64,000 nt of DNA from Ruegeria sp. HKCCD7303 (GTDB lineage: Bacteria > Pseudomonadota > Alphaproteobacteria > Rhodobacterales > Rhodobacteraceae), in NCBI RefSeq assembly GCF_013111185.1, contig NZ_WVRE01000012.1, positions 1 to 64,000 of the forward strand. Reading direction: 5' to 3'. A program made the translations under genes and the position numbers. Under the pieces are notes generated by a model. The model was given only the letters and a program-made list of their open reading frames with translations. It had not been told where the DNA came from and did no database searches. Of this stretch, positions 51,471 through 59,287 are shown in pieces. Positions within the stretch are counted from its first letter, which is position 1. Each line of letters starts with the position of its first letter.

Positions 51471-51974
51471 ATGCTCCCGAAGAGTATTCTTGCGGCGACC
51501 TTTGGATTATTTGCAGCCACTTCGCTTCAGGCTGGTGTACAAATTCGCTTTATAGAAGGCGCACCCAAAGACCGTTTTGTTCTGACAAACGTCGGAGCTT
51601 GCGAAGTAGAAGCCTCGACCGTCAAAATTGACTTGTCGCAATCTGCCGGACGTTTGATTTTCGACGTTACCGAAAAGGGTGCGGGTGTAGAGGTCTTCCA
51701 ACCGCTTGAATTCGTTGAGGGTGCGGATGCCTTGCGACAAATTCCAGCGGTCGTGGACGGGCAAGATGCAATTGAACTTGAGATCGCCTCCCTCGCAGCC
51801 GGGGACAAACTCTCCTTTACCATTGATGTCGATGACACTATCGGGCAACGCGAAATCACCGTAACAGGGTCAGAGATCGAAGGCGCCACGGTGTCATTTA
51901 CCGATGAGGGTGAGACCAGTACTGCGATCTTCTCTTCCGAAGCATTTGTTAAAGTGACGACCAAGGACTGCTGA
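51471..51974 (+). CDS. secreted protein, function unknown
   Basis: A 167-residue exported protein with a signal peptide (cut near LQA). The rest is all beta with many acidic residues, with RFIEGAPKDRFVLTNVGAC near the start and DVDDTIGQREITVTGSEIEG later; two cysteines may pair. Similar proteins in Rhodobacteraceae are known to me only under names such as 'aggregation factor core', which says little. AAGGAG stands 8 nt before the ATG. tspO follows after 13 nt, so they may be co-transcribed. Confidence 0.7.
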   Translation: MLPKSILAATFGLFAATSLQAGVQIRFIEGAPKDRFVLTNVGACEVEASTVKIDLSQSAGRLIFDVTEKGAGVEVFQPLEFVEGADALRQIPAVVDGQDAIELEIASLAAGDKLSFTIDVDDTIGQREITVTGSEIEGATVSFTDEGETSTAIFSSEAFVKVTTKDC

Positions 51975-51987
51975 AAGCTATCCTACA

Positions 51988-52440
51988 ATGTCGAACTGGT
52001 TGATCCGCATAGCATTCCTTGCGCTTGTGGTGGGCGGCGGCATCCTGATTGGGACACTGACTGCACCTGACGAATGGTACGCGCAGCTTTCTAAACCGGC
52101 TTTCAATCCACCAAATTGGATATTTGGCCTGGTCTGGACTGTGCTTTATGTATTGATTGCCATGGTCGGTTGGCGTCAGTTCGAAACAGACCGAAGCTCG
52201 ACCGCAATGAATCTTTGGTGGGCGCAGATGGGTCTTAACTTTTTGTGGTCTCCAACCTTTTTCGTTCTGCAGCTGCCGTGGTTTGCCCTTGTGGTTATTG
52301 TTGCGTTGTTGGCTGTCATCGCCACGTTCATTGCTCGGGTCAGGCACTCTGATCGTGTCTCCGCGCTGGCCTTCCTGCCGTACTTCGCATGGGTTGCATT
52401 TGCCACGGCGCTGAACCTTTCAATTGCGCTACTGAACTGA
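51988..52440 (+). CDS. tspO: TspO/MBR family protein (tryptophan-rich sensory protein)
   Basis: A 150-residue protein of five membrane helices. Family motifs are WYAQLSKPAFNPPNWIFGLV, WTVLYVLIAMVGW and WWAQMGLNFLWSPTFF. TspO binds porphyrins and cholesterol-like ligands and, in Rhodobacter, tunes photosynthesis gene expression in response to oxygen. Here it might help handle tetrapyrroles under light stress. It lies between the secreted protein and the CIA30 gene in one apparent operon. Confidence 0.93.
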   Translation: MSNWLIRIAFLALVVGGGILIGTLTAPDEWYAQLSKPAFNPPNWIFGLVWTVLYVLIAMVGWRQFETDRSSTAMNLWWAQMGLNFLWSPTFFVLQLPWFALVVIVALLAVIATFIARVRHSDRVSALAFLPYFAWVAFATALNLSIALLN

Positions 52441-52451
52441 GAAGGAACAAT

Positions 52452-53006
52452 ATGCGAGCCAACTTCATTGGACTTGTTTCAGGTCTTGTTATCATCGGAT
52501 GCACAATGGCTCAGGCTGATGGAAAACTGACTGAAGACTTCTCCAAGTCTCCGGAGACGCGTTGGGACTACGTTGCCGACACGGTGATGGGAGGAGTTTC
52601 TTCAGGGCACGTGCAGTTTCGTTCGGAAGGTGATGTTGCATTCGCACGGTTGACCGGAACCGTGAGTACAGAAAATAACGGGGGCTTCATCCAGTTCCGA
52701 CGCAAGTTGTCTGATCGACCGGATGATGGTGTATCAGGTGTCAGGTTATTGGTGCGGGGGAACGGCGAACATTACTTTGTTCACCTCAGAACGCGTGGCA
52801 CAGTGCTACCGTGGCAATACTATCAGGCCGAGTTCGCAACTTCTGACGATTGGACCGAAGTTTATTTACCTCTGTCAGGTTTCAAGGCTTCAGGTGCCAT
52901 GTTGCGTGCTACTCCCATTGCTGACGAAATCACTTCAGTTGGAGTTGTAGCCTACGGGCACGATCACGAGGCCCGCGTAGATGTCAGCGAGATTGGTTTC
53001 TACTGA
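52452..53006 (+). CDS. CIA30-domain protein, exported
   Basis: A 184-residue protein from ATG 52452, behind GAAGGAA, with a leader cut near AQA. The frame is open upstream within tspO but that part is not used. The CIA30 pattern is RWDYVADTVMGGVSSGHVQF, GGFIQFRRKL and VVAYGHDHEARVDVSEIGFY. In mitochondria the family aids complex I assembly; the bacterial secreted form probably binds a carbohydrate or lipid in a beta-sandwich fold. It completes the tspO unit. Confidence 0.85.
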   Translation: MRANFIGLVSGLVIIGCTMAQADGKLTEDFSKSPETRWDYVADTVMGGVSSGHVQFRSEGDVAFARLTGTVSTENNGGFIQFRRKLSDRPDDGVSGVRLLVRGNGEHYFVHLRTRGTVLPWQYYQAEFATSDDWTEVYLPLSGFKASGAMLRATPIADEITSVGVVAYGHDHEARVDVSEIGFY

Positions 53007-53117
53007 AGGTCAGGTTCCTAGTTTCACCTCGGATGCCAGCCATTGTGAAACTTGAGGTTGTCTTGTCTCAGGACGTTGATTTCGCGAAAACCTCGGCCAT
53101 CCAATCAAGGCTGGTGG

Positions 53118-53213
53118 TTTTGACGCAACCTCAATTCAAACGTACTCTACCAGCAGCCAAGCGCAAACGAGGACCATGTCTGATCCTGAACACAGAAATG
53201 ACTCTGCCGTGGA
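53118..53213 (+). repeat. left copy of a 96-nt promoter/start segment
   Basis: Aligns without gaps to the reverse complement of 59055-59150, at roughly two thirds identity overall. Blocks in common: TTTTGAC, TTCAAACG, ACTCT, CAGCCAAG, an ATG and ACAGAAATGAC. It contains a -35-like TTGACG, a TACTCT-like -10 18 nt later, and a ribosome-binding site ahead of ATG 53176. Confidence 0.65.
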
Positions 53214-54159
53214 CGCCCGCTACGGGGGGGCTGCCGGTTCTCCTTCGGATCGGCTGGCCATATTGCTTTTGAAATGCCCTGCGCAGCCCCGAGCCTGAAG
53301 AAAAGCCGCAGCGCAGGGCGATTTCCTCGATGCTCAGCCGGGTGTGTGTGCTCAGATCACGCGCACGTGTCAGGCGCATGGCCTGGTAGTGCCGTCCAGG
53401 GGACACTCCGAGTTCTTGGTGGAACAGGCGCGCCAGACTGCGTTCAGACATGTTGGCGCAGGCCGCAAGCTCGGCCAGAGGCAGGGGTTTTTCCAGCGTG
53501 TCAGCCATCCTGGCGGACAGCATACGCAGCTTCTCGGAGCCGAAGGCGCGGAGCCCATGCAGCGCGGAGCCGGAAAGTTGCGCAGTTGTGTTGTCCTGCA
53601 GGAACATGGCCGCCGCCTCTTGCGCAGCGGCGGCCCCGAAGTGGCCAGTAATAAATTCCAGAATCAGATCAAGCGCGGTTGCCGCACTGCCACAGGTCCA
53701 AAACCGCCCATCTTGCACAAACCGGTCAGGTGATACCGCAGTGGCCAGAAAGCTTTCAGAAAACTCGTCAAAGAGCTGCCAGTGAATGGTTGCCCGTCGA
53801 CCGTTAAGCAACCCCAAGGTTGCCATCAGCCATGCGCCAGTGTCTGCTCCGATCACCACTCCTGACCGCAGCAGAGGGCGCAGCTGCCGTGAGAGTTGTT
53901 TTTCTGCGGCCTCTTTGCGGAAGTCATCCCCGCCTACGATTAGCGTCAGGTTGGCCGCTTCCATGTGTTTAAGGCAGTCGTCTGGCGCAACCCGAATGCC
54001 GCTTGAGCTGGTCACAGGCGCGTCATTCACCGTCAGAATTGTCCACCGGATGTCTGCCCCACCGCTGTCGCGCACAACACGCAGAGGTTCCAGCAGGCAG
54101 GCGAGGACGATGTTGGAGAACCGCTCCGACAAAAGAACTGTGATGGTGAGTGGAGCCAT
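53131..54159 (-). CDS. GlxA-family AraC-type transcriptional regulator
   Basis: A 342-residue protein. An N-terminal DJ-1/PfpI-like domain (about residues 1-180) carries VVIGADTGAWLMATLGLLNG in the nucleophile-elbow position. The C-terminal AraC helix-turn-helix pair reads PLAELAACANMSERSLARLF and IEEIALRCGFSSGSGLRRAF. ATG 54159 is the likely start; the frame is open further but without homology. The last 30 residues are antisense of the truncated ORF next door, so the native end was probably lost. Members such as CdhR control carnitine and similar catabolism. It diverges from the CaiB-like gene over 105 nt. Confidence 0.85.
   Translation of the reverse strand: MAPLTITVLLSERFSNIVLACLLEPLRVVRDSGGADIRWTILTVNDAPVTSSSGIRVAPDDCLKHMEAANLTLIVGGDDFRKEAAEKQLSRQLRPLLRSGVVIGADTGAWLMATLGLLNGRRATIHWQLFDEFSESFLATAVSPDRFVQDGRFWTCGSAATALDLILEFITGHFGAAAAQEAAAMFLQDNTTAQLSGSALHGLRAFGSEKLRMLSARMADTLEKPLPLAELAACANMSERSLARLFHQELGVSPGRHYQAMRLTRARDLSTHTRLSIEEIALRCGFSSGSGLRRAFQKQYGQPIRRRTGSPPVAGVHGRVISVFRIRHGPRLRLAAGRVRLN
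53176..53298 (+). pseudogene. truncated ORF at the left border of the GC-rich block
   Basis: Starts MSDPEHRNDSAVDARYG behind GAGGA and a promoter-like segment. After about 20 residues the sequence becomes the antisense end of the GlxA regulator gene and stops after 40 codons. The shared ExRND start motif links it to the ORF at 59092. The intact protein is not identified. Confidence 0.5.
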
Positions 54160-54264
54160 CTTGGCAGAATCCGCGCGTTTTTTGGCAATATTGGTTCGGC
54201 GGCTTCGGAAACGCAATCGTAACGTCAGTTCAGTGCTAGAAGCCCGACAAGGAGATAGGTTGAT

Positions 54265-56739
54265 ATGACGACACGGCCCCTTGACCACATCCGTGTGCTT
54301 GATTTTGGCCAATATCTGGCTGGTCCCTTGGTCGGCATGATGTTGGCCGATATGGGGGCTGACGTGATCCGCATCGACCCGCCCGGTGGGCCGCGGCTGA
54401 AGGACCCCGCCACCGACATGCTGTCGCGGGGGAAAACTGCGGTGACTTTGGATCTGAAAACCGAGGCGGACCTGAGGACGGCACGCGAACTGGTCGCGCG
54501 CGCTGATGTGGTGATCGAAAACTTCCGACCCGGTGTGATGGAGCGGTTGGGTCTGGAGCCTGAGGCACTGCGCGAAATCAACCCGCGCATCGTGTCGCTG
54601 TCCTTGCCAGGCTTCGCCTCGACAGACCCGGCTCTGGCAGATCTGCCAGCCTGGGAGGCCGTAATCGCTGCGCGTACTGGGCAGTTCACTGATATGGGCC
54701 TGAACCGGCGATTGATGGGGATCAACCCGTCCTTTACTCCGCTGACGCTTGCTTCGGCTTATGGGGCGGCATTCGGCGCAATGGCGGTTCAATTTGCGCT
54801 GCTTGCCCGGAACCGCAATGGAGGAGAGCACATTGAGGTTCCGCTGGCCTCTTCGCTGCTGGAGGGGTTGGTCTACAACTGTGAACAGATCGAGGATTAC
54901 CCCGAACGTTACAAATCCCCGCGTGAGTTAGAGCTTGACCGGCGTGCGGCCGAAGGTCTGTCCATGGACCTCAGCTTTGGTGAGCTGGAAGAGTTCCTGG
55001 ATCCGTTCTACCGCACTTATACCTGCGCGGACGGGCGTGGGTTCTATGTCGTGGCGGGCAGCGTCAAAACACATCCACGTCGGGTGTTGGAGACGCTGGG
55101 CCTGAAAGAACTGGCGGATGAGTTGCCTGATTTCGATGCTTATCTGGATACGGTGGACTGGCCGGATGACTGGTCCCTGCGCAACTACCCCGTTGGCGAC
55201 CGGGACCGGGCGCGCGTGTCAGCAGCCATGAAGGCTGCGTTTCTGACCAAGCCCTCGCAAGAATGGGAGGTCCTGTTTGGCGCGGCCAAGGCGCCAGCCA
55301 CGGCGCAACGATTTACCAGGGAATGGCTGGCGGATCCTCATGCGCTGGCCTCAGGTTTGGTGCTGGAGGTCGACGACCCGCGCCATGGTGCCATGCGGCA
55401 GATGGGGAACGTAGCGTGGTTGGCCGGAGATGAGGGTGCCTTGGTCAAACGTCCGGGGCCGGATTCAGATAGCGCCCCTTTGACCGACATCCTGGCTGAG
55501 GCTCCCCGGACGGGAAAAGGCGGCGACAGCGCGGGAGGCTGGCTCGACGGGTTGAAGGTGCTGGACCTGACCAACGTAATCGCCGGTCCGACCATCGGAT
55601 CGACCCTGGCCCGCTTCGGAGCGCAAGTGACGTCCGTGCAGCCGGTGGAACCTTCGGTTGATCCCTGGAACACTGTCGTTTTCGGTTTGCATGCGCATCG
55701 CGGCAAGGAAAGTGTCCTGTTGAACCTGCGCTCAGAGGATGGGCAGGTGGCCTTGCGCAAACTGATCAAGAGATCAGACGTGATCACCATGAACGGCACT
55801 GACGAACAGCGCGATGCCTTGGGTTTGGGTGAAACGCAGCTTGCAGCCATCAACCCGCGCCTGATTCTGGTACAGCTTGACGCCTTTGGCGGTCCAGCAC
55901 GCGGTCCGAAATCTGATCACCTGGGCTACGATGACCTGGCTCAGGCCGCGACCGGGGTCATGGTGCGTTTTGGCGGTGGTATGCAAACGCCTGAAGAACA
56001 CGCGCACTTCGGAACCATCGACGTATTGACCGGGTTCTGTGCCTGCGTAGCTCTGGGGGCGGCACTTCTGCGGCTTGAAAAGACCGGCAAAGGCGGCATT
56101 GCCCGTGCTGCGCTGGCCGGTGCGGGAAATCTAATACAGGCGCAATTGATGTACGATTTTGACGGCCGTGCCCCTTTTGATGAACCTTCAGGACGCGAGG
56201 CCTTGGGCTGGGGTCCGTTTTATCACTGCTACCGGGCTGCAGATGATTGGATGTTTTTTGCGGCCCCCACCGAGGAACGAGGCGCGCTGATGCGCGTGCC
56301 GGAACTGGCTGACCTGGCCAAGATACCTGAAGAAGAAATGGTTGCAGCACTTTCAGACCGGTTCGCAATTCACGACGCGGCTCACTGGGCGCAGGCTTTT
56401 GCCGGAAGTTCTGCCACAGCAATGCCGTTGCGATCGCTGCATGAAACCCGCGATGCGGTTTTGCAGCCTGAGAGTGAGGGGCAAATCGACCTGGCGGGGA
56501 ATACCTTTAGCGTGATCCGACACAACCAGCATCCGATGGGCCGCTGGTGTGATCTGGTGGCGCCAAATGCGGTTCGTCCTGCGCGCGCGGCGATCGCGAT
56601 CCCTGGGCCAATGCCCAAATACGGATCCGACACACGTCGGATTCTGAACGAAATCGGCTTCTCTGGCGACCAGATCAAGGCAATGATCACTGCTGGAACA
56701 GTAAGCGAAAGCTGGTCCGAAAAATATCTGCCGGAATAG
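54265..56739 (+). CDS. fused double CaiB/BaiF (family III) CoA-transferase-like protein
   Basis: An 824-residue protein with two CaiB-like domains. Domain 1 is residues about 6-390 (HIRVLDFGQYLAGPLVGMML, ENFRPGVMERLGL) and domain 2 about 430-815 (LKVLDLTNVIAGPTIGSTLA, LRSEDGQVALRKL). Family III transferases move CoA between carboxylates through an aspartyl ester. At the place of that aspartate the first domain has EVPLASSLLEG (Ser about 196) and the second ARAALAGAGNL (Gly about 619). AAGGAG precedes the ATG. The DMFase-like gene follows by 9 nt. Confidence 0.85.
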   Translation: MTTRPLDHIRVLDFGQYLAGPLVGMMLADMGADVIRIDPPGGPRLKDPATDMLSRGKTAVTLDLKTEADLRTARELVARADVVIENFRPGVMERLGLEPEALREINPRIVSLSLPGFASTDPALADLPAWEAVIAARTGQFTDMGLNRRLMGINPSFTPLTLASAYGAAFGAMAVQFALLARNRNGGEHIEVPLASSLLEGLVYNCEQIEDYPERYKSPRELELDRRAAEGLSMDLSFGELEEFLDPFYRTYTCADGRGFYVVAGSVKTHPRRVLETLGLKELADELPDFDAYLDTVDWPDDWSLRNYPVGDRDRARVSAAMKAAFLTKPSQEWEVLFGAAKAPATAQRFTREWLADPHALASGLVLEVDDPRHGAMRQMGNVAWLAGDEGALVKRPGPDSDSAPLTDILAEAPRTGKGGDSAGGWLDGLKVLDLTNVIAGPTIGSTLARFGAQVTSVQPVEPSVDPWNTVVFGLHAHRGKESVLLNLRSEDGQVALRKLIKRSDVITMNGTDEQRDALGLGETQLAAINPRLILVQLDAFGGPARGPKSDHLGYDDLAQAATGVMVRFGGGMQTPEEHAHFGTIDVLTGFCACVALGAALLRLEKTGKGGIARAALAGAGNLIQAQLMYDFDGRAPFDEPSGREALGWGPFYHCYRAADDWMFFAAPTEERGALMRVPELADLAKIPEEEMVAALSDRFAIHDAAHWAQAFAGSSATAMPLRSLHETRDAVLQPESEGQIDLAGNTFSVIRHNQHPMGRWCDLVAPNAVRPARAAIAIPGPMPKYGSDTRRILNEIGFSGDQIKAMITAGTVSESWSEKYLPE

Positions 56740-56748
56740 GATGGTGAG

Positions 56749-58377
56749 ATGACACGCTCGGAAAGGCCAGGCCCTGCCACGACGCCCCGCACGCGGGCCA
56801 AGGCGCGGCATATCCTGGACAACTATTATATCGGTCCGGCGCGCGATGACGCAGTGCTTGAGATCTGGGGGTATACCGACCGGATGACCTATGCCCCAGG
56901 TGACACAGTGACGTTGCGGGTGTCGACCACCGCAGCGCAGTGGAACGTGGAGATGGGACGCGACGGACTGCGTTATGAACCGCTGCTGTCCGAAACCGGG
57001 CTAACCGGCGTGCATCAGGACACGCCCGTCGAGTGTTCCGTCAGCGGTTGCGGGTGGAAAGGTTCCTATTACTTCACCATTCCGGAAGGCTGGCGCGAGG
57101 GCGGCTATCTGGTCACACTCAGCGCAGAACGCGATGGAGACCGGGTTGAAGAACATCACCTGTTCCTGCTGCGCCGCGCGGCCGAAAGACCCCCGGCGCC
57201 GTACCTGCTGGTCTGCGCAACAGGCACTTGGCTGGCCTATAACTGCTGGGGTGGCTCGAACCATTACGAAGGAATCCACGGACCCGAAGGCAATGAATTC
57301 TCACCGGTCGTTTCCACCCAGCGCCCGTGGACGCGGGGGTTCTGCAAACTGCCCGAAGGCGCCCCCCGCGCGGTGCCCGAGGCTCCGCATGTGCCCGGCG
57401 GCATGGTGCGATATCCCTACATGGAATGGGCCTATGCCTATGGCTATTCCAAGAAATACGCTTCCGCCGGCTGGGCCAGTTACGAACGCCATTTCGCGCG
57501 CTGGGCCGAGGCGCAGGGTTTCGAACTGGACTATGCGACCCAACATGACCTCGACGCTGATCCAGAGCTACTCAGCCGCTACAAATGCGTGATTTTCGTG
57601 GGTCACGACGAATACTGGTCCGCCAATATGCGTCATGCGGTCGACGCCTATGTTGATGCAGGCGGGCGGGTCGCGCGGTTTGGTGGCAACTTCCTGTGGC
57701 AAACCCGGATCGAGGACGAAGGCCGCACCCAGATTTGCTACAAATACAACGCCGAACGCGATCCTCTGATCGGAACCGATCAGGCGCATCTGGTCACGGC
57801 GGCGTGGGAGGTGGACCCGGTGAACTGGCCGGGAGCCCAGACTTTCGGCGCAAACGGGCTGAAAGGCGTCTATGCCGGCCTGGGCCGCTGCGTCGGCCAG
57901 GGCAGTGGTGGTTTCACGGTCTACCGGCCCGAACATTGGGCGTTCCAGGACACGCAGTTGGGTTATGGCGATCAGCTGGGCGCGGCCTCTCGCATCTTTG
58001 GCTACGAAGTCGACGGGGTGGACTACCGGATGGAGGACGGCTTGCCCTTTCCCACCGGCAGCGACGGGGCGGACCCGGCAATCCAGATACTGGCCCTTGG
58101 GCTCGCCACCAATGTGGAACCCGCGCATGGGGTGTGGGGCGAAACAGTCTATATCGGCGACGACGACGCGCAGTTCAAAGCGCAGACCGTTTTTGGCGAG
58201 ATCACACAGGACTCGTTGGACCGTAGCACCCGCGGTAACGGCGTGATCCTGCATTGGGCGCGCGGCGAGGGAGAGATTTTCAACGCCGCCACCTGTGAAT
58301 GGGTCATGGGCCTCACCCGGCGGGACTGGCAGGTCGAACAGATCACCCGGAACGTGTTGGAGCGGTTCAGGTCCTGA
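56749..58377 (+). CDS. N,N-dimethylformamidase large-subunit-like protein
   Basis: A 542-residue protein matching the C-terminal part of the DMFase beta (large) subunit: AYNCWGGSNHYEGIHGPEG, YPYMEWAYAYGYSKKYASAG, CVIFVGHDEYWSANMRHAVD and RVARFGGNFLWQTRIEDEG. An N-terminal beta-sandwich (about residues 30-150) precedes it. True DMFase large subunits are longer (about 760 residues) and pair with a small subunit, not seen here. It probably hydrolyses an amide or acts on a related compound. Distance to the CaiB-like gene is 9 nt, so the two form an operon under the GlxA regulator. Confidence 0.75.
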   Translation: MTRSERPGPATTPRTRAKARHILDNYYIGPARDDAVLEIWGYTDRMTYAPGDTVTLRVSTTAAQWNVEMGRDGLRYEPLLSETGLTGVHQDTPVECSVSGCGWKGSYYFTIPEGWREGGYLVTLSAERDGDRVEEHHLFLLRRAAERPPAPYLLVCATGTWLAYNCWGGSNHYEGIHGPEGNEFSPVVSTQRPWTRGFCKLPEGAPRAVPEAPHVPGGMVRYPYMEWAYAYGYSKKYASAGWASYERHFARWAEAQGFELDYATQHDLDADPELLSRYKCVIFVGHDEYWSANMRHAVDAYVDAGGRVARFGGNFLWQTRIEDEGRTQICYKYNAERDPLIGTDQAHLVTAAWEVDPVNWPGAQTFGANGLKGVYAGLGRCVGQGSGGFTVYRPEHWAFQDTQLGYGDQLGAASRIFGYEVDGVDYRMEDGLPFPTGSDGADPAIQILALGLATNVEPAHGVWGETVYIGDDDAQFKAQTVFGEITQDSLDRSTRGNGVILHWARGEGEIFNAATCEWVMGLTRRDWQVEQITRNVLERFRS

Positions 58378-58418
58378 GCCTAAGGCCGAACCATCAACTC
58401 TTCCGCCTGACCCGCAAC

Positions 58419-58931
58419 TCAGTCGACGAAGGCCTCGGCCTGCAGTCTGGCGCCAGAATTCACCTGCAGAAATAGCCCCGGTTCGAACTGATCGATTGCG
58501 TTCCGACGCCGTCAAGCCGCCACTGGTCAAGGAACTTGTCAATAAAGGGAAAAAGCCGATGGCGATGCCCCGTCTGTAACCCGCCGCCTCCCGAACCATA
58601 TGGGGTTTGTCAGCACTTAGCCTCGCTCGGCAAAGTCGGTCGGAGCGCCGACCGCGTTCAGCCAGTGACGCCAGGTCGAGCGGTCGCGTTAATGGATGTG
58701 CGGAAGCGCCTCTTTCCAGAACGCCTCGCCGATCTGGGCGCCAAGCGCAGCGACCGGGTTGGCCTTGGTGTCAAACAGCGGCTTGGCGTCTTCCAGCGCG
58801 GTTATCCGATGGCGCCGCGTTCAGCGCCTGGGTGGCGCGCAAAAAGCTCAGGCTTTCAGCGGCGTCGTGGAAATAGACCAGCGCGCCCAGATAAGAGAGG
58901 CCTTTTAGATCGGGCAGCACGTGCGCTCCAT
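58419..58931 (-). pseudogene. decayed LysR-family regulator (GcvA-like)
   Basis: Reading across frames gives a start ATG at 58931, then LPDLKGLSYLGALVYFHDAA and SLSFLRATQALNAAPS (helix-turn-helix), a frameshift, then ALEDAKPLFDTKANPVAALG and GEAFWKEALPHIH. After stops and deletions follow STWRHWLNAVGAPTDFAERG, RGIAIGFFPLLTSSLTSGG and FEPGLFLQVNSGARLQAEAF before a final stop at 58419. About 510 nt remain of the usual 900. It may once have controlled the CaiB/DMFase operon. Confidence 0.75.
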
Positions 58932-58972
58932 AGGTGAGCTTGGCTCAACCACCTGTGTTGAATTAGAATTTA

Positions 58973-59092
58973 TCAAACAAATTCGAACGGGACCTTGTGG
59001 TGGGCAGGAAACCCACAGGGAACAGAGCCACATACCGCGGCTTGCGGCGCAGAATCCGGGGTGGGGTCATTTCTGTTCTCTTGGTGAGGCAT
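58973..59092 (-). pseudogene. truncated ORF at the right border of the GC-rich block
   Basis: Starts MPHQENRNDPTPDSAPQAAV behind GGGAG and runs 39 codons. Its start and leader align with those of the left-border ORF at 53176. It ends soon, with no recognisable domain. Probably the stub of a gene cut by the event that placed the block here. Confidence 0.45.
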
Positions 59093-59150
59093 TGCTCCCG
59101 TCCCCACTTGGCTGATGTCAGAGTGCGTTTGAAATGGGATAGAGTCAAAA
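59055..59150 (-). repeat. right copy of the 96-nt promoter/start segment, inverted
   Basis: Reverse complement of the left copy (53118-53213), same length and no gaps. Both point inward into the block between 53.2 and 59.05 kb. Confidence 0.65.
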
Positions 59151-59287
59151 TCGCGACTCCAGAGGTCAGCGACAAAACTCCTGCGAATACAACACCGGCA
59201 AAAGAAACAACCAATGGCTTCAAAGAACAAACTTGCAATCGCGTGCCCCGTCGTAGTCACCTAGGGCATGGGTTTTGGAGGATGTCG

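Larger units (their letters stand above)
58932..59287. other. right border of the GC-rich block
   Basis: This stretch holds the truncated ORF 58973-59092 (minus) with its promoter-like segment, then about 130 nt upstream of the phospholipase gene without further features. Confidence 0.4.

Noticed and set aside
54160..54831. 224-codon upstream extension of the GlxA regulator
   Set aside because: Antisense of the CaiB-like gene; DJ-1-like homology starts at ATG 54159.
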